This document shows positions 1 to 8,430 of a stretch of DNA of 62,755 nucleotides, piece by piece. The notes beneath the pieces are model-generated. The model made no database searches, was not told where the DNA came from, and saw nothing but the letters and a program-made list of their open reading frames with translations. Numbering within the stretch: the first letter of the stretch is position 1; each line of letters begins with the position of its first letter. The position numbers and the translations under genes are program-made. Origin of the DNA: Anaerostipes sp. (GTDB lineage Bacteria > Bacillota > Clostridia > Lachnospirales > Lachnospiraceae); assembly GCF_018381315.1 (NCBI RefSeq), contig NZ_JAGZSD010000022.1, positions 1 to 62,755 on the forward strand. Direction: 5' to 3'.

Positions 1-1
1 A

Positions 2-835
2 AAGATCAATGAGGAAAAAACAGCAGGGAAAACAGGAGATTATCCGCTGACGATTGCAACTCCAAACGGAACCCAGATCACGATTCATGTATATCTGAGA
101 GACCAGGGCAGCAGCCATAAGGAAGGAGAAAAGACTTCCAGCATTGGTGCCAACGGATTTACGAAACCGACAGGAGGAAAGCTTTTTACAGAGGATGAGA
201 TCAGGGAACTCTGCAAAGCCATGGGAAAGGATCTGTATGGGAATAATGAAGTGCCGTCAGTGGATGGAGAACAGCTTAAAAAGATCAACGATGCCAAGGA
301 CAACTATCGGACAGGGGAGTTTCCATTGACCTTTAGGCTGGAGGACGGAACGAAGACCACCGTTACCATAACGCTTACGGGAGTGCATAAAGTGACGTTC
401 GATTCCGACGGAGGGGACTACCAGCCGGAACCCCAGATGATAAACGGAGGAGAAAAAGCATCACAGCCAAGGGATCCCAAAAGAGATGGATATACCTTTG
501 AAGGCTGGTATTATATCGATGAAAATGGAAAAGAAGCCAGATGGGACTTTGATACACCGGTGAATGACAGTGTGAAACTGACAGCGAAGTGGAAACAGAT
601 ACCCAAAGAGACTGGGACAGAAAAAAAGAAGCAGCCACCCGAAAAAGGGACGGAACAGGGAAGCGGAGGAAAGAAACAGACGCCGCAAAAGTGGAAATAC
701 AGAGAAGTCACAAAAGAAAACAGACAGAGAGCAGCGAGAACTGGTGATCATAAAGCCTTGTGGCCTCTTTTATGTCTGATGGGAGGATCAGCGCTTATGT
801 GCACTCTACTCCTGTGGAAAAGGAAAACCAAATAG
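2..835 (+). CDS. C-terminal part of a large cell-surface protein with InlB-type repeat (5' truncated)
   Basis: The reading frame is open from base 2, so the gene starts upstream of the window; about 277 residues are visible. Two related segments (TGDYPLTIATPNGTQITI near the start and TGEFPLTFRLEDGTKTTVTI about 90 residues later) look like tandem modules. They are followed by an InlB B-repeat-like domain (VTFDSDGG ... YTFEGWYY ... LTAKWKQ), a charged Lys/Gln/Pro-rich spacer and a C-terminal TGD + hydrophobic segment + KRKTK tail. That tail has the layout of a sortase sorting signal, but the LPXTG box is reduced to AARTGD. Role inferred: wall- or membrane-anchored adhesin-like protein. A strong terminator follows directly. 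Confidence 0.85.
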   Translation, partial: KINEEKTAGKTGDYPLTIATPNGTQITIHVYLRDQGSSHKEGEKTSSIGANGFTKPTGGKLFTEDEIRELCKAMGKDLYGNNEVPSVDGEQLKKINDAKDNYRTGEFPLTFRLEDGTKTTVTITLTGVHKVTFDSDGGDYQPEPQMINGGEKASQPRDPKRDGYTFEGWYYIDENGKEARWDFDTPVNDSVKLTAKWKQIPKETGTEKKKQPPEKGTEQGSGGKKQTPQKWKYREVTKENRQRAARTGDHKALWPLLCLMGGSALMCTLLLWKRKTK

Positions 836-847
836 AGGATAAAAAAG

Positions 848-878
848 GGGCCAAAACGACGGTTTTGGCCCTTTTTTT
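848..878 (+). terminator. Intrinsic terminator of the surface protein gene
   Basis: A perfect 10-bp stem (GGGCCAAAAC / GTTTTGGCCC) with a 4-base loop is followed by seven T. It lies 12 bases after the stop codon. Confidence 0.95.
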
Positions 879-994
879 GACGGCATTAAGGGAAGGATGC
901 CGGAGCAGAAACCTAACCTTTTCCGTAAATTTGTTCTCTTGAAAAGTAGGGAATAATGTATTGGAGCCTATGGAGTATGTGGGGAGGAAAATAA

Positions 995-3118
995 ATGGGA
1001 GACGAAGACATGTGGAGCCGGATGATACTGGACAAGATGGATCATATGATTTATCTCACGGATATGGACAGTTACCAGCTTCTATACATTAATCAGTTCG
1101 GAAAACAGCTTTATAAGATCAATGACGACAAAGAGTATGCCGGTAAAATGTGCTATCAGGTTCTTCAGGGGAACGACAGCCCATGCAGTTTCTGCACCAA
1201 CGCCCAGCTCAGAGAACATGGAGCCTATACGTGGCTTAATCACAATCAAATATTGGATGAGTACTTTGTTATCAAGGATAAGATGATTCAAAAAGACGGG
1301 AGGAATCTGAGGGTTGAAACAGCCTACAATGTGACCAGTACAGAGCAGCAGAAGAAAGAGCTGGAGAGCAAACTGATCAATGAAGAAACATTGATACGCT
1401 GCATAAAAACGCTGGAAGAAATCACTGATATGGAGACAGCAATCCATAAGCTTCTGGAGATCATAGCAAAATTTTATGACGGAGACTGTGCTTATATTTT
1501 TGAGGCAGATATAAAAAATCATGTTGTCAGGAAGACATATGAATGGTGTACGGAACAGGGAGGATGTTACAAAGACCAGACGATATCAGAGACAGGAGCA
1601 AAAAAGTGGATGGAACTGCTCCAATGCAGAGGCGGAGTTTTAATTACTGAAAACGACAGAGAGCTTGACAAAGAAAAGGAAGCATATGAGATCCTGAAAC
1701 TGAGGAATGTTTCCAGTGTGGCTGCGGTGCCGCTGACGGAAAAACAAAGATTCACCGGATTTATAGGTGTTGACCATCCGAAGAATAATACTCAGGGGCT
1801 GCTCTTATTAAAATCCGTAGCGTCTTTTGTGCTGAATGATATTCAGAAACGGCGGATGATGAAAAAATTGGAGCAGATGAGCTATATAGACAATCTGACA
1901 GGCCTGGAAAACCGGAACAAGTATTTTCAGGTTCTGCAGGAACTGGAGGAATATCCGGCAAAAAATCTGGGAGTAGTGTTCCTGAATCTGAATGGCCTCA
2001 AGCTGATAAATGATTCTTACGGGCAGAAATACGGAGACCGGCTGATCTGTAATGCCGCTTCTGTGCTGTCCGGGATTTTTGAAGAGTATGTTTACCGGAC
2101 CGGAGGGGACGAATTTGTGGTCCTGTGCCCTGGAATTTCAAGAGAAAAATTTGAATACAAGATGACAGAGTTAAGAAAAGAAACAGAGCATAATCAAGAG
2201 CTGAATGTCTCCATGGGAGCTGTATGGGATTCCGGGAAAAGAGGAATAAAGGAGCAGATAAGCTATGCGGAAGATTTGATGTATATAGAAAAGCAGTCAT
2301 ATTATAAGAAAACACTGAACGTGGAATATAACCGCAGATCGGCGATAGCAAAAAAATTGATAAGAGACGTTGAGAGAGGCCGGTTTGTGGTATATCTCCA
2401 GCCGAAAGTGGAGATAGAAACCGGACGGATCATAGGAGCAGAGGCTTTGGTGAGAAAAACACAGAAAAATGGGACCCTTATCATGCCAGATTCATTTATC
2501 CCGATCTATGAACTGGAAAATGTAATCAGCCATGTGGATCTGTTTGTTCTGGAAGAGGCCTGCCGGATTATCAGGCAGTGGGAACAGACTGCGGCTTCAT
2601 CTTTGACAGTGTCTGTGAATCTCTCAAGGGTTACATTGATGGAAAAGGATATCGTAAACAGAATTCTGGATGTATGCCGCAGGTATCAAGTGGAGCCTTC
2701 TAAAATATGCATTGAGATCACGGAGAGTTCTTCCAAGATCCGGCTGGAAGAGCTGAGCCGGCTGGCAGGGGAGATTATAGAAGCAGGATTTAAAATATCT
2801 TTGGATGACTATGGAACTAAATACTCAAATCTGGCCATACTGTCGGCCATCGACTTTAATGAAATCAAGCTGGACAAAAGCCTGATCGAAGGACTGGAGA
2901 CAAATGAAAAATCACAGGTTCTTGTCCGATATGTTATTTTAATGTGCAGGACACTGAATCACATGATTCCCATCGCAGAAGGAATTGAAACCGAAGGACA
3001 GATTGATATTCTTAAAAATCTGGGCTGCAGTTTTGGTCAGGGCTATTATTTTTCAAAACCAATATCAGTCAGTGAGTTCTTTCAAAGATATCTACGGGCA
3101 GAGGCAAAAGGCAGATAA
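995..3118 (+). CDS. PAS-GAF-GGDEF-EAL c-di-GMP signalling protein
   Basis: A 707-residue cytoplasmic protein with no membrane segment. Order: PAS-like sensor (about 1-115), GAF-like domain (about 125-285), GGDEF (about 300-440), EAL (about 455-700). The GGDEF signature is intact near residue 370, but the upstream metal-binding stretch reads NLNGLK where active cyclases have D-x-D/N-G-x-K, so the first Asp ligand is Asn, and no RxxD inhibitory site is seen. The EAL side keeps the catalytic set: EALVR, SVNLS, EITES, LDDYG, KLDKS and EGIETE. Known for the family: GGDEF makes and EAL degrades c-di-GMP. Inference: mainly a phosphodiesterase, with GGDEF acting as a regulatory GTP-binding domain. 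The start follows GGGGAGG at 981-987. A c-di-GMP riboswitch lies at 33.57 kb. Confidence 0.93.
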   Translation: MGDEDMWSRMILDKMDHMIYLTDMDSYQLLYINQFGKQLYKINDDKEYAGKMCYQVLQGNDSPCSFCTNAQLREHGAYTWLNHNQILDEYFVIKDKMIQKDGRNLRVETAYNVTSTEQQKKELESKLINEETLIRCIKTLEEITDMETAIHKLLEIIAKFYDGDCAYIFEADIKNHVVRKTYEWCTEQGGCYKDQTISETGAKKWMELLQCRGGVLITENDRELDKEKEAYEILKLRNVSSVAAVPLTEKQRFTGFIGVDHPKNNTQGLLLLKSVASFVLNDIQKRRMMKKLEQMSYIDNLTGLENRNKYFQVLQELEEYPAKNLGVVFLNLNGLKLINDSYGQKYGDRLICNAASVLSGIFEEYVYRTGGDEFVVLCPGISREKFEYKMTELRKETEHNQELNVSMGAVWDSGKRGIKEQISYAEDLMYIEKQSYYKKTLNVEYNRRSAIAKKLIRDVERGRFVVYLQPKVEIETGRIIGAEALVRKTQKNGTLIMPDSFIPIYELENVISHVDLFVLEEACRIIRQWEQTAASSLTVSVNLSRVTLMEKDIVNRILDVCRRYQVEPSKICIEITESSSKIRLEELSRLAGEIIEAGFKISLDDYGTKYSNLAILSAIDFNEIKLDKSLIEGLETNEKSQVLVRYVILMCRTLNHMIPIAEGIETEGQIDILKNLGCSFGQGYYFSKPISVSEFFQRYLRAEAKGR

Positions 3119-3225
3119 GATGAGCTTTTATGATGTTCAAAAAGAGCGTGTGACACTGGTCAGAAAGAGTGGTAAAATATAGACAGGAAAACTTTGAGGG
3201 CAAACTAAGAGATGGGGTGACTGCC

Positions 3226-3441
3226 ATGAAAAAATTAATCCGATACACCAACCGTTTCATGCGCCATGCAGACTGGAAGGATCTTGTAATGATCAAACTT
3301 TGTGCCTGCTCTGCCGGAGTTATGTGGGGGCTGGCGCTTCCGAAGAAGCTGCATAAAGCAGTGGTATTTGCGGTGACAACACTGTTTACAGTAACATTTC
3401 TGCCGGAGATCATGAAATTTTTCAAAGTCAACAGATTATAA
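3226..3441 (+). CDS. Small membrane protein, 71 residues
   Basis: The start MKKLIRYTNRF is preferred over the upstream in-frame GTG at 3169. The protein has a basic N-terminus, one hydrophobic segment (MIKLCACSAGVMWGLAL), a KKLHKA turn and a second hydrophobic segment (VVFAVTTLFTVTFLPEIM). This gives a two-helix membrane protein of a kind common in Lachnospiraceae. No catalytic motif is seen and the function is unknown. It lies about 110 bases after the GGDEF-EAL gene and ends at a strong terminator, so the two may be co-transcribed. The ribosome site (GGGGTG) is weak. Confidence 0.6.
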   Translation: MKKLIRYTNRFMRHADWKDLVMIKLCACSAGVMWGLALPKKLHKAVVFAVTTLFTVTFLPEIMKFFKVNRL

Positions 3442-3450
3442 GCGTATAAA

Positions 3451-3498
3451 AAACCATCCGGACAGAAGCGGCAGACGGCTTGTCCGGATGGTTTTTTT
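3451..3498 (+). terminator. Intrinsic terminator
   Basis: A perfect 14-bp stem (AAACCATCCGGACA / TGTCCGGATGGTTT) closes a 16-base loop and is followed by a T run. It ends the GGDEF-EAL / small membrane protein unit. Confidence 0.95.
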
Positions 3499-3499
3499 A

Positions 3500-3600
3500 T
3501 TTCATAGGAAGTGCCTCCCATGAAATAAAAAACGCTCCGCGAGGATCGCACTGCGGCAATAAGGAATCATGTCGCCAAAGCGACCCGCCGCAAGCGGGAT
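3500..3600 (+). repeat. Dispersed intergenic repeat, copy A
   Basis: A hairpin (TTTCAT ... ATGAAA) is followed by AAAAAACGCTCCGCGAGGAT and further GC-rich inverted sequence (CCCGC ... GCGGG). It shares its plan and core (A-rich, GC[A]CTCCG[T/C]G-AGGAT-GCAC) with copies near 25.88 kb, 27.1 kb and 30.4 kb. It separates the terminator at 3451 from the 3' end of the minus-strand rpoN and may also help terminate rpoN. Confidence 0.6.
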
Positions 3601-3609
3601 TCTATCTTG

Positions 3610-4884
3610 TTACAGTTCTTTTCTGTCATAAGTGCCTCTGATACCCAGCTGTTCTCTGTATTTGGCTACGGTCCTGCGTGAAATAGAGATTCCCTTTTCT
3701 TTCAGGAGCAGAGACAGTTTCTGGTCGCTGTATGGTTTTTTGGGATTCTCCAAGGACACCAGTTCCCTCAATAATTCCTTGATGCTGACCGCATTCATTG
3801 GGGTATCTGAAGCGGGGGAGGAGCCGGAAAACAAACATTTCATGGAGATAATACCGCAGGGAAACTGCAGGTACTTTCCTTTGATTCCCCGGCTGACGGT
3901 AGAGACATGCATGTGAATATCCTCTGCCACTTCGCTCATCGTCATAGGCTTTATACTTCCGTGATTTTTTAAAAATTCCGGCTGTCTCATAAGAATAGCC
4001 TCAGTAATCTTTATCAAGGTATTCCTGCGCTGTTCAATGCTTGCGATGAGAAATCTGCACCGCTCATATTTTTTTCGGAAATATTGTTTTAGTTCCGAGT
4101 CATTTGTTCCTCTGAGCATCCGTACATAGTAGTCATTCAGAGAATAATTCCCTATCCAGTCATCATTAAGGCGGATATCCCATTGATCTTCCTGATGTGT
4201 TACGATGATATCCGGAGTGATGTATTCAATTTTTTCTGTGGAAAATCCTTTAAGCGGTTTGGAATTAAGATTCCTGATCCATGCAATATTTTCCCGCACC
4301 TTGGCGGTGCTGATGTTCAGGCTTTTGGAGATAGTGCTGATGTGCCCCAGGGCAATATCATCCAGATGATTTTGAATGATCTTTTCCAAAACCGGAGTTT
4401 TTTGTCCGAGATGGTCAAGCTGACGAAGCAGATATTCCGGCAGGCTTCGGGAAAAAATACCCACCGGTTCCAGACCGGACAGAATTTCGTAGCATTTTTT
4501 GATCTCCCGTACAGGGATTGTGAGAAGGCCGGAAAGTTCTTTAAAAGGGACCCGGAAAAAACCGCCGGAATCCAGACAGTCAATCATAAACTTCATGGTC
4601 TGCCATTCTCCTTTTGTGTAATTATTTTGGTTTAACTGGTCCAGGAGATATGTTTTGATTCTGTCCGGAGTCTCTTCAGGAATATCAAAATCCCGCCTTT
4701 CCCATACAGCACAGCCAGAACCGGCAGGTGCATAGTCAAGAATGGGGTTCTCTATGTATTCATTCTGCAGAAAGTCAGACAGTTCCCCATTATCCAGTGA
4801 CAGGATGTGTAGAGACTGGATTTGAGACTGGGACATCTTCTGCTTCTGATGAAGTTCCAGAGCAGAGCGGTAAGACACGTCCAA
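3610..4884 (-). CDS. rpoN: RNA polymerase sigma-54 factor, copy 1 (downstream of PTS EIIA)
   Basis: A 424-residue sigma-54. Region I is the Gln/Leu-rich activator-interacting segment at the N-terminus (LELHQKQKMSQSQIQSLHIL), followed by the core-binding domain, an HTH region (MTMSEVAEDIHMHVSTVSRG) and the C-terminal RpoN box (SRRTVAKYREQLG), which reads the -24 promoter element. The start is TTG at 4884, preceded by AAGGAGGAG with 5-base spacing. It lies 57 bases downstream of the PTS EIIA gene on the same strand with no visible terminator between, so it should be read from the sigma-54 promoter at 5430-5446. A close paralogue of identical length lies at 21548-22822. Sigma-54 always needs an AAA+ activator; the adjacent LevR-type protein is the obvious partner. 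Confidence 0.97.
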   Translation of the reverse strand: MDVSYRSALELHQKQKMSQSQIQSLHILSLDNGELSDFLQNEYIENPILDYAPAGSGCAVWERRDFDIPEETPDRIKTYLLDQLNQNNYTKGEWQTMKFMIDCLDSGGFFRVPFKELSGLLTIPVREIKKCYEILSGLEPVGIFSRSLPEYLLRQLDHLGQKTPVLEKIIQNHLDDIALGHISTISKSLNISTAKVRENIAWIRNLNSKPLKGFSTEKIEYITPDIIVTHQEDQWDIRLNDDWIGNYSLNDYYVRMLRGTNDSELKQYFRKKYERCRFLIASIEQRRNTLIKITEAILMRQPEFLKNHGSIKPMTMSEVAEDIHMHVSTVSRGIKGKYLQFPCGIISMKCLFSGSSPASDTPMNAVSIKELLRELVSLENPKKPYSDQKLSLLLKEKGISISRRTVAKYREQLGIRGTYDRKEL

Positions 4885-4941
4885 AAAATCTCCTCCTTTC
4901 TTTTCTCTGATTCTTAGATCAAAGCATTGTTTATGTACGCC

Positions 4942-5364
4942 CTAAAAAGTGTCACAGGCTTCATGAGCCTGGTCAAGCAGCAGGTTGCAGTAGCGGATCT
5001 GTTCTCTGGAGTTATTGATTGCTGTCTCTACGGCGGTTTTGGTATCTGCGGTGTTCAGAGAAGAGACCAGTTCAAACAGCAGAGGAAGATTGACTCCTGC
5101 TACCAGATGAATATTTTTTTCTGTCAGATATTTCATGAATTCATTGTTGACACTTCCGCCGAAAATATCGGTGGCGATGATCAGTTCTTCATCGGGACCA
5201 AGTCCTTCTATGATTTCCCTGACCGGGGTTTCCACTTCTGACATATTATCCGTATAGGCACAAAGTGTGGACACAGAGTCCTGCCTGCCGGTCACCAGTT
5301 CCATTGCATTTTTAATGCCTTCAGCAAATGTGCTGTGAGTTGCGATCAATAATCTTTTTTTCAT
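4942..5364 (-). CDS. PTS mannose/fructose/sorbose-family EIIA component
   Basis: A 140-residue protein of normal EIIA-Man length. The phosphorylated His is in ATHSTFAEGI near residue 9 and the conserved TDIFGGSVNNEF loop is present. It accepts phosphate from HPr and passes it to EIIB. The start at 5364 (MKKRLLIATHS) follows GAGGTGAC; the longer frame to 5409 has no ribosome site and would overlap the expected transcript start. It is transcribed divergently from the LevR-type activator, from a sigma-54 promoter, and is followed by rpoN. The matching EIIB, EIIC and EIID lie in the other sigma-54 operon (11.25-13.3 kb), so the transporter is split over two divergent units. Substrate unknown. Confidence 0.95.
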   Translation of the reverse strand: MKKRLLIATHSTFAEGIKNAMELVTGRQDSVSTLCAYTDNMSEVETPVREIIEGLGPDEELIIATDIFGGSVNNEFMKYLTEKNIHLVAGVNLPLLFELVSSLNTADTKTAVETAINNSREQIRYCNLLLDQAHEACDTF

Positions 5365-5429
5365 GTTTGTCACCTCGTTGAATTTTAGTATGCTGTCTGG
5401 GCATAACACTGATTTACACTTGTATATAG

Positions 5430-5446
5430 AGCAAAAACTGTGCCAA
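5430..5446 (-). promoter_or_regulatory. Sigma-54 (-24/-12) promoter for EIIA-rpoN
   Basis: The minus strand reads TTGGCACAGTTTTTGCT, an exact match to the TGGCAC-N5-TTGCW consensus with correct spacing. Expected transcript start is near 5419, giving a 5' UTR of about 55 bases before the EIIA ATG. TGACACTA lies 4 bases upstream of the -24 element. Confidence 0.93.
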
Positions 5447-5470
5447 GTAATAGTGTCAAAAGAGTGTATA

Positions 5471-5498
5471 TTGACAAATGGCGGGAAGCTGGCATAAT
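5471..5498 (+). promoter_or_regulatory. SigmaA-type promoter for the LevR-type activator
   Basis: TTGACA (5471-5476), a 16-base spacer and CATAAT (5493-5498). The predicted transcript start near 5505 lies downstream of the ATG at 5478 and supports the ATG at 5544 as the true start. TGTCAA at 5454-5459 forms a 6-bp inverted repeat with the -35 TTGACA, a possible operator. Confidence 0.7.
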
Positions 5499-5543
5499 GA
5501 AACTAAATTGTACCGGACAAATGAGATGAGGGTGAGGGATATG

Positions 5544-8303
5544 ATGAAGGAAGAATTGCTGTCATATATAAAGAAGCAGACGAAACAGATGGATTTTGAC
5601 TGTGTGGATAAGTCTTGTACGGCAGATGAGATGTCGGGGATATTTCAGGTGAAAAGGAATACGGTGAGTCACTATCTCAATCAGGAAGTCGGGAAATCTC
5701 TGTTTAAGGTTAATACGAGACCGGTTCTGTTTTTTGATGCAGAAGTGTTTGCAGAACGTTTTTTTAAAGCAGAGAAATCTGTCTATGCAAGTCTGGATGA
5801 ATTGTTTTTGGAGGATGCAGAAGGCGGGGAAGATGCGTACCAGTCAGAGGATCCTCTGGAAAGCATGATCGGAGCCAGGGGCAGTCTTAAGAAAGCCATT
5901 GAACAGATTAAGACCTCTGTGTTTTATCCGAACACAAGTCTGCCGGTGTTTCTCCATGGGGATACAGGGGCCGGAAAAAGCTATATGGCCAGGCAGATTT
6001 ATGAGTTTTCTGTCCGCAGCAGGGTACTGCCGGAAGGAGCACCGTTTATCACGCTCAACTGCGCCCAGTATGCCAATAATGTGGAGCTTTTGTCCAGCAA
6101 CCTGTTTGGATATGTAAAGGGTGCATTTACCGGTGCCTACGGGACATCCAAAGGTCTGCTGGAAGCTGCGGACGGAGGAATGCTGTTTTTGGACGAAGTA
6201 CACCGGCTGAATCATGAGAGCCAGGAAAAGCTGTTTATTTTCCTGGATCAGGGGATTTTCCGCAGGATGGGAGAAAGCGAGGGATGGCACAAAGCAAACG
6301 TAAGGATTGTCATGGCGACCACGGAAGATCTGGGTTCCAACTTTTTAGATACTTTTTTGCGCCGGGTGCCGATTGTAGTAGAGATTCCTGGTCTTATGGA
6401 ACGGGGATACCAGGAACGGCTGCAGTTTATTTACCGCTTTTTCATTCAGGAGAGCCAGGTGCTCGGGAGAGAATTTTCGGTTTCGGGGAATGTGCTGGAT
6501 GCACTGGCCAGCCATGAATTTAAAGGCAATGTGGGAGAACTTCAGAATACGATCAAATACCTCTGCGCCACAACCTATGCAAAGAATAAGGAGAAAGAAA
6601 AGATCACCCTCAGGCTTGGAGATCTGCCGGATGAGATTATTTCAGAGATCGCCTTGAATGATGAGAGAAAAATAAAGAAAAGCCAGGAAATTCTGATCAC
6701 ACCGGAGTCTAAGCCGGAGACAGTTTCCGGTGCAGATACGGAAGAATCAATGCATTATCAGGAACTGTTTGTAAAGCTGGGGTCCATTTTTGAAGAATTC
6801 CGCAGCCAGGGATATGAGGCAGAGCAGTTTGAGAAACGCTGTTTCCATGCAGTCAGTGACATGCTGGACCGGCTGATCTGCCAGCAGAGCAAAGAGTCCG
6901 AGACTATGCTCATGCGCTATGTGATCGGAAGTGTGCATGAAGCTTTCCGGTATGTAGAATACAGTTCTAATGTCCGGTTTGGCGGTAATGTGCTCCACGC
7001 GGCAGCAGCATACTTCTTCTATTTGAACGGTCATCCCGCAGAATATGCGGCTGAGAAAAAAGTCTCTGCTGAGTTTCTCTCTTTTGCGGAGCATCATTAT
7101 AAGCAGGAGACCCGGCTTGTAAAGAGGATGATGGATCTGCTGTCTGCAAAAATGGATTTAAATGTTACAGAGGCGGACCTTCTTCCCCTTGTCATTTATT
7201 TTAAAAGCCTGAATGTAAAGTCTCAGGAAGGCAGAACAAAGGCCATTATTTTAGCCCACGGATATGCTACCGCCAGCAGTATTGCCAATGTGGCCAACCG
7301 GCTTTTGGAAGAAACCGTTTTTGAGGCAGTGGATATGCCGATTGACAAGAAGATGGAAGACATCGTGTGCTGGATGAAGGAATATATTGAACTTCATGAT
7401 CTGAGCAGCGGACTCTTGTTTCTTGTGGATACAGGTTCCCTGATGGATATCTATGAAGAACTCAGAGATATACTGAGGGTACCGGTTGCTGTTGTCAATA
7501 ATATTTCCACTCAGATGGCGGTGAATGCAGGACAGATGGTGAAGCAGAAGTACCGGCTTGAGGACATTTTGTCCAGGCTGAAGAAATACAACCAGACTGA
7601 GTATCAAATGATCTATCCAAAAGTGGACAAGCAGAAAGTGATTTTGACCTGCTGCCTTACCGGGACCGGAACGGCAGAGCAGATTCGGGGGCTCATTGAA
7701 GACAGTATTCCATCCGATATTGATATCACCGTGGTCTCTTACGACTACGACCAGCTGAACAATCAGGCCACGGCGGATGCCCTTTTAGACGGATATGATA
7801 TTCTGGGCGTTATCGGCACTGTAAATCCAAAACTTTCGGAAATTGAATTTATACCGCTTGAAGAGGTGGTGTCCGGGGAGGCAGACCGGAAGATGGAAAA
7901 GATTCTGTCTCCGGTCATATCTTCTGAGAGGATCCGTGAGATCAATGACCACCTTGTAAGAAACTTCTCTGTCCGTCAGCTGATCGGGTCTCTGACCATA
8001 TTGGACACGGACAAGATTATGAATCATATTGAAGACTGTCTGAAAAAATATGAGATTATGGACGGCAGGCCGCTGTCAAACAGTACTAAGATCAATCTTT
8101 TTATTCATGTAGGATGTCTGGCGGAGCGTCTCATCAGGAGAAGTCCTATTGAAGATTATCCTGATATGGACGTATTTGAACAGGAGCGGACAGAGGAGAT
8201 TGCAAAAATAAGAAATGCTTTTAGTGGGATAGAAGACACTTATAGTGTCAAAATCCCACTGTCCGAAATTGGATATATTTATGATATTATAAGCGGAATA
8301 TAA
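5544..8303 (+). CDS. LevR/ManR-type sigma-54-dependent activator with PRD and PTS EII domains
   Basis: A 919-residue regulator. Order: N-terminal DNA-binding region (about 1-60), AAA+ domain with Walker A GDTGAGKS (about 138), the sigma-54-contacting GAFTGA loop (about 192) and Walker B MLFLDEVHRL (about 212), PRD1 (about 400-510), an EIIA-Man-like domain with ILAHGYATASS (about 570), an EIIB-like domain with LTCCLTGTGTA (about 700) and PRD2 with a conserved His (LFIHVGCLAERL, about 852). In the family, phosphorylation of the PRD and EII domains by HPr and the cognate EIIB sets activity. The ATG at 5544 is chosen because GAGGG lies 5 bases upstream and the sigmaA promoter places the transcript start after 5478. 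It should activate both flanking sigma-54 promoters. Confidence 0.96.
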   Translation: MKEELLSYIKKQTKQMDFDCVDKSCTADEMSGIFQVKRNTVSHYLNQEVGKSLFKVNTRPVLFFDAEVFAERFFKAEKSVYASLDELFLEDAEGGEDAYQSEDPLESMIGARGSLKKAIEQIKTSVFYPNTSLPVFLHGDTGAGKSYMARQIYEFSVRSRVLPEGAPFITLNCAQYANNVELLSSNLFGYVKGAFTGAYGTSKGLLEAADGGMLFLDEVHRLNHESQEKLFIFLDQGIFRRMGESEGWHKANVRIVMATTEDLGSNFLDTFLRRVPIVVEIPGLMERGYQERLQFIYRFFIQESQVLGREFSVSGNVLDALASHEFKGNVGELQNTIKYLCATTYAKNKEKEKITLRLGDLPDEIISEIALNDERKIKKSQEILITPESKPETVSGADTEESMHYQELFVKLGSIFEEFRSQGYEAEQFEKRCFHAVSDMLDRLICQQSKESETMLMRYVIGSVHEAFRYVEYSSNVRFGGNVLHAAAAYFFYLNGHPAEYAAEKKVSAEFLSFAEHHYKQETRLVKRMMDLLSAKMDLNVTEADLLPLVIYFKSLNVKSQEGRTKAIILAHGYATASSIANVANRLLEETVFEAVDMPIDKKMEDIVCWMKEYIELHDLSSGLLFLVDTGSLMDIYEELRDILRVPVAVVNNISTQMAVNAGQMVKQKYRLEDILSRLKKYNQTEYQMIYPKVDKQKVILTCCLTGTGTAEQIRGLIEDSIPSDIDITVVSYDYDQLNNQATADALLDGYDILGVIGTVNPKLSEIEFIPLEEVVSGEADRKMEKILSPVISSERIREINDHLVRNFSVRQLIGSLTILDTDKIMNHIEDCLKKYEIMDGRPLSNSTKINLFIHVGCLAERLIRRSPIEDYPDMDVFEQERTEEIAKIRNAFSGIEDTYSVKIPLSEIGYIYDIISGI
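8235..8249. promoter_or_regulatory. Candidate upstream activator site (perfect palindrome)
   Basis: GACACTTATAGTGTC has two 6-base arms around TAT and is centred about 110 bases upstream of the sigma-54 -24 element at 8351, the usual distance for enhancer-like sites. It lies inside the 3' end of the activator gene. The half-site recurs as TGACACTA immediately upstream of both sigma-54 promoters (8340-8347 and 5451-5458 on the minus strand). Binding by the LevR-type protein is inferred. Confidence 0.55.
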
Positions 8304-8349
8304 GAAAAAAAGCCGTTTCCGGTGACTGAGGCAAAAGCGTGACACTAAG

Positions 8350-8366
8350 TTGGCACGCTTTTTGTT
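8350..8366 (+). promoter_or_regulatory. Sigma-54-type promoter for the aldolase-PTS operon
   Basis: TTGGCACGCTTTTTGTT keeps the TGGCAC -24 element, the 5-base spacer and TTG, but the -12 GC is GT. Expected transcript start is near 8377, leaving a leader of about 55 bases, the same as on the divergent EIIA unit. TGACACTA lies two bases upstream of the -24 element. Confidence 0.82.
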
Positions 8367-8430
8367 GTATAAATGGGCAGAAAGCAAAATTCATTACATT
8401 TATACGATCTGGAAAGGAGAAATACATACA

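Noticed and set aside
4183..4635. 150-codon plus-strand frame opposite rpoN copy 1
   Set aside because: Antisense to a well-supported sigma-54 gene, no ribosome site and no recognisable protein features.
5478..5543. N-terminal extension of the LevR-type activator (start at 5478)
   Set aside because: The sigmaA promoter places transcription start near 5505, and a ribosome site is present before 5544.
6286..6300. TGGCAC word inside the activator gene as an additional sigma-54 promoter
   Set aside because: No TTGC at the required 5-base spacing, and it lies in coding sequence of the AAA+ domain.
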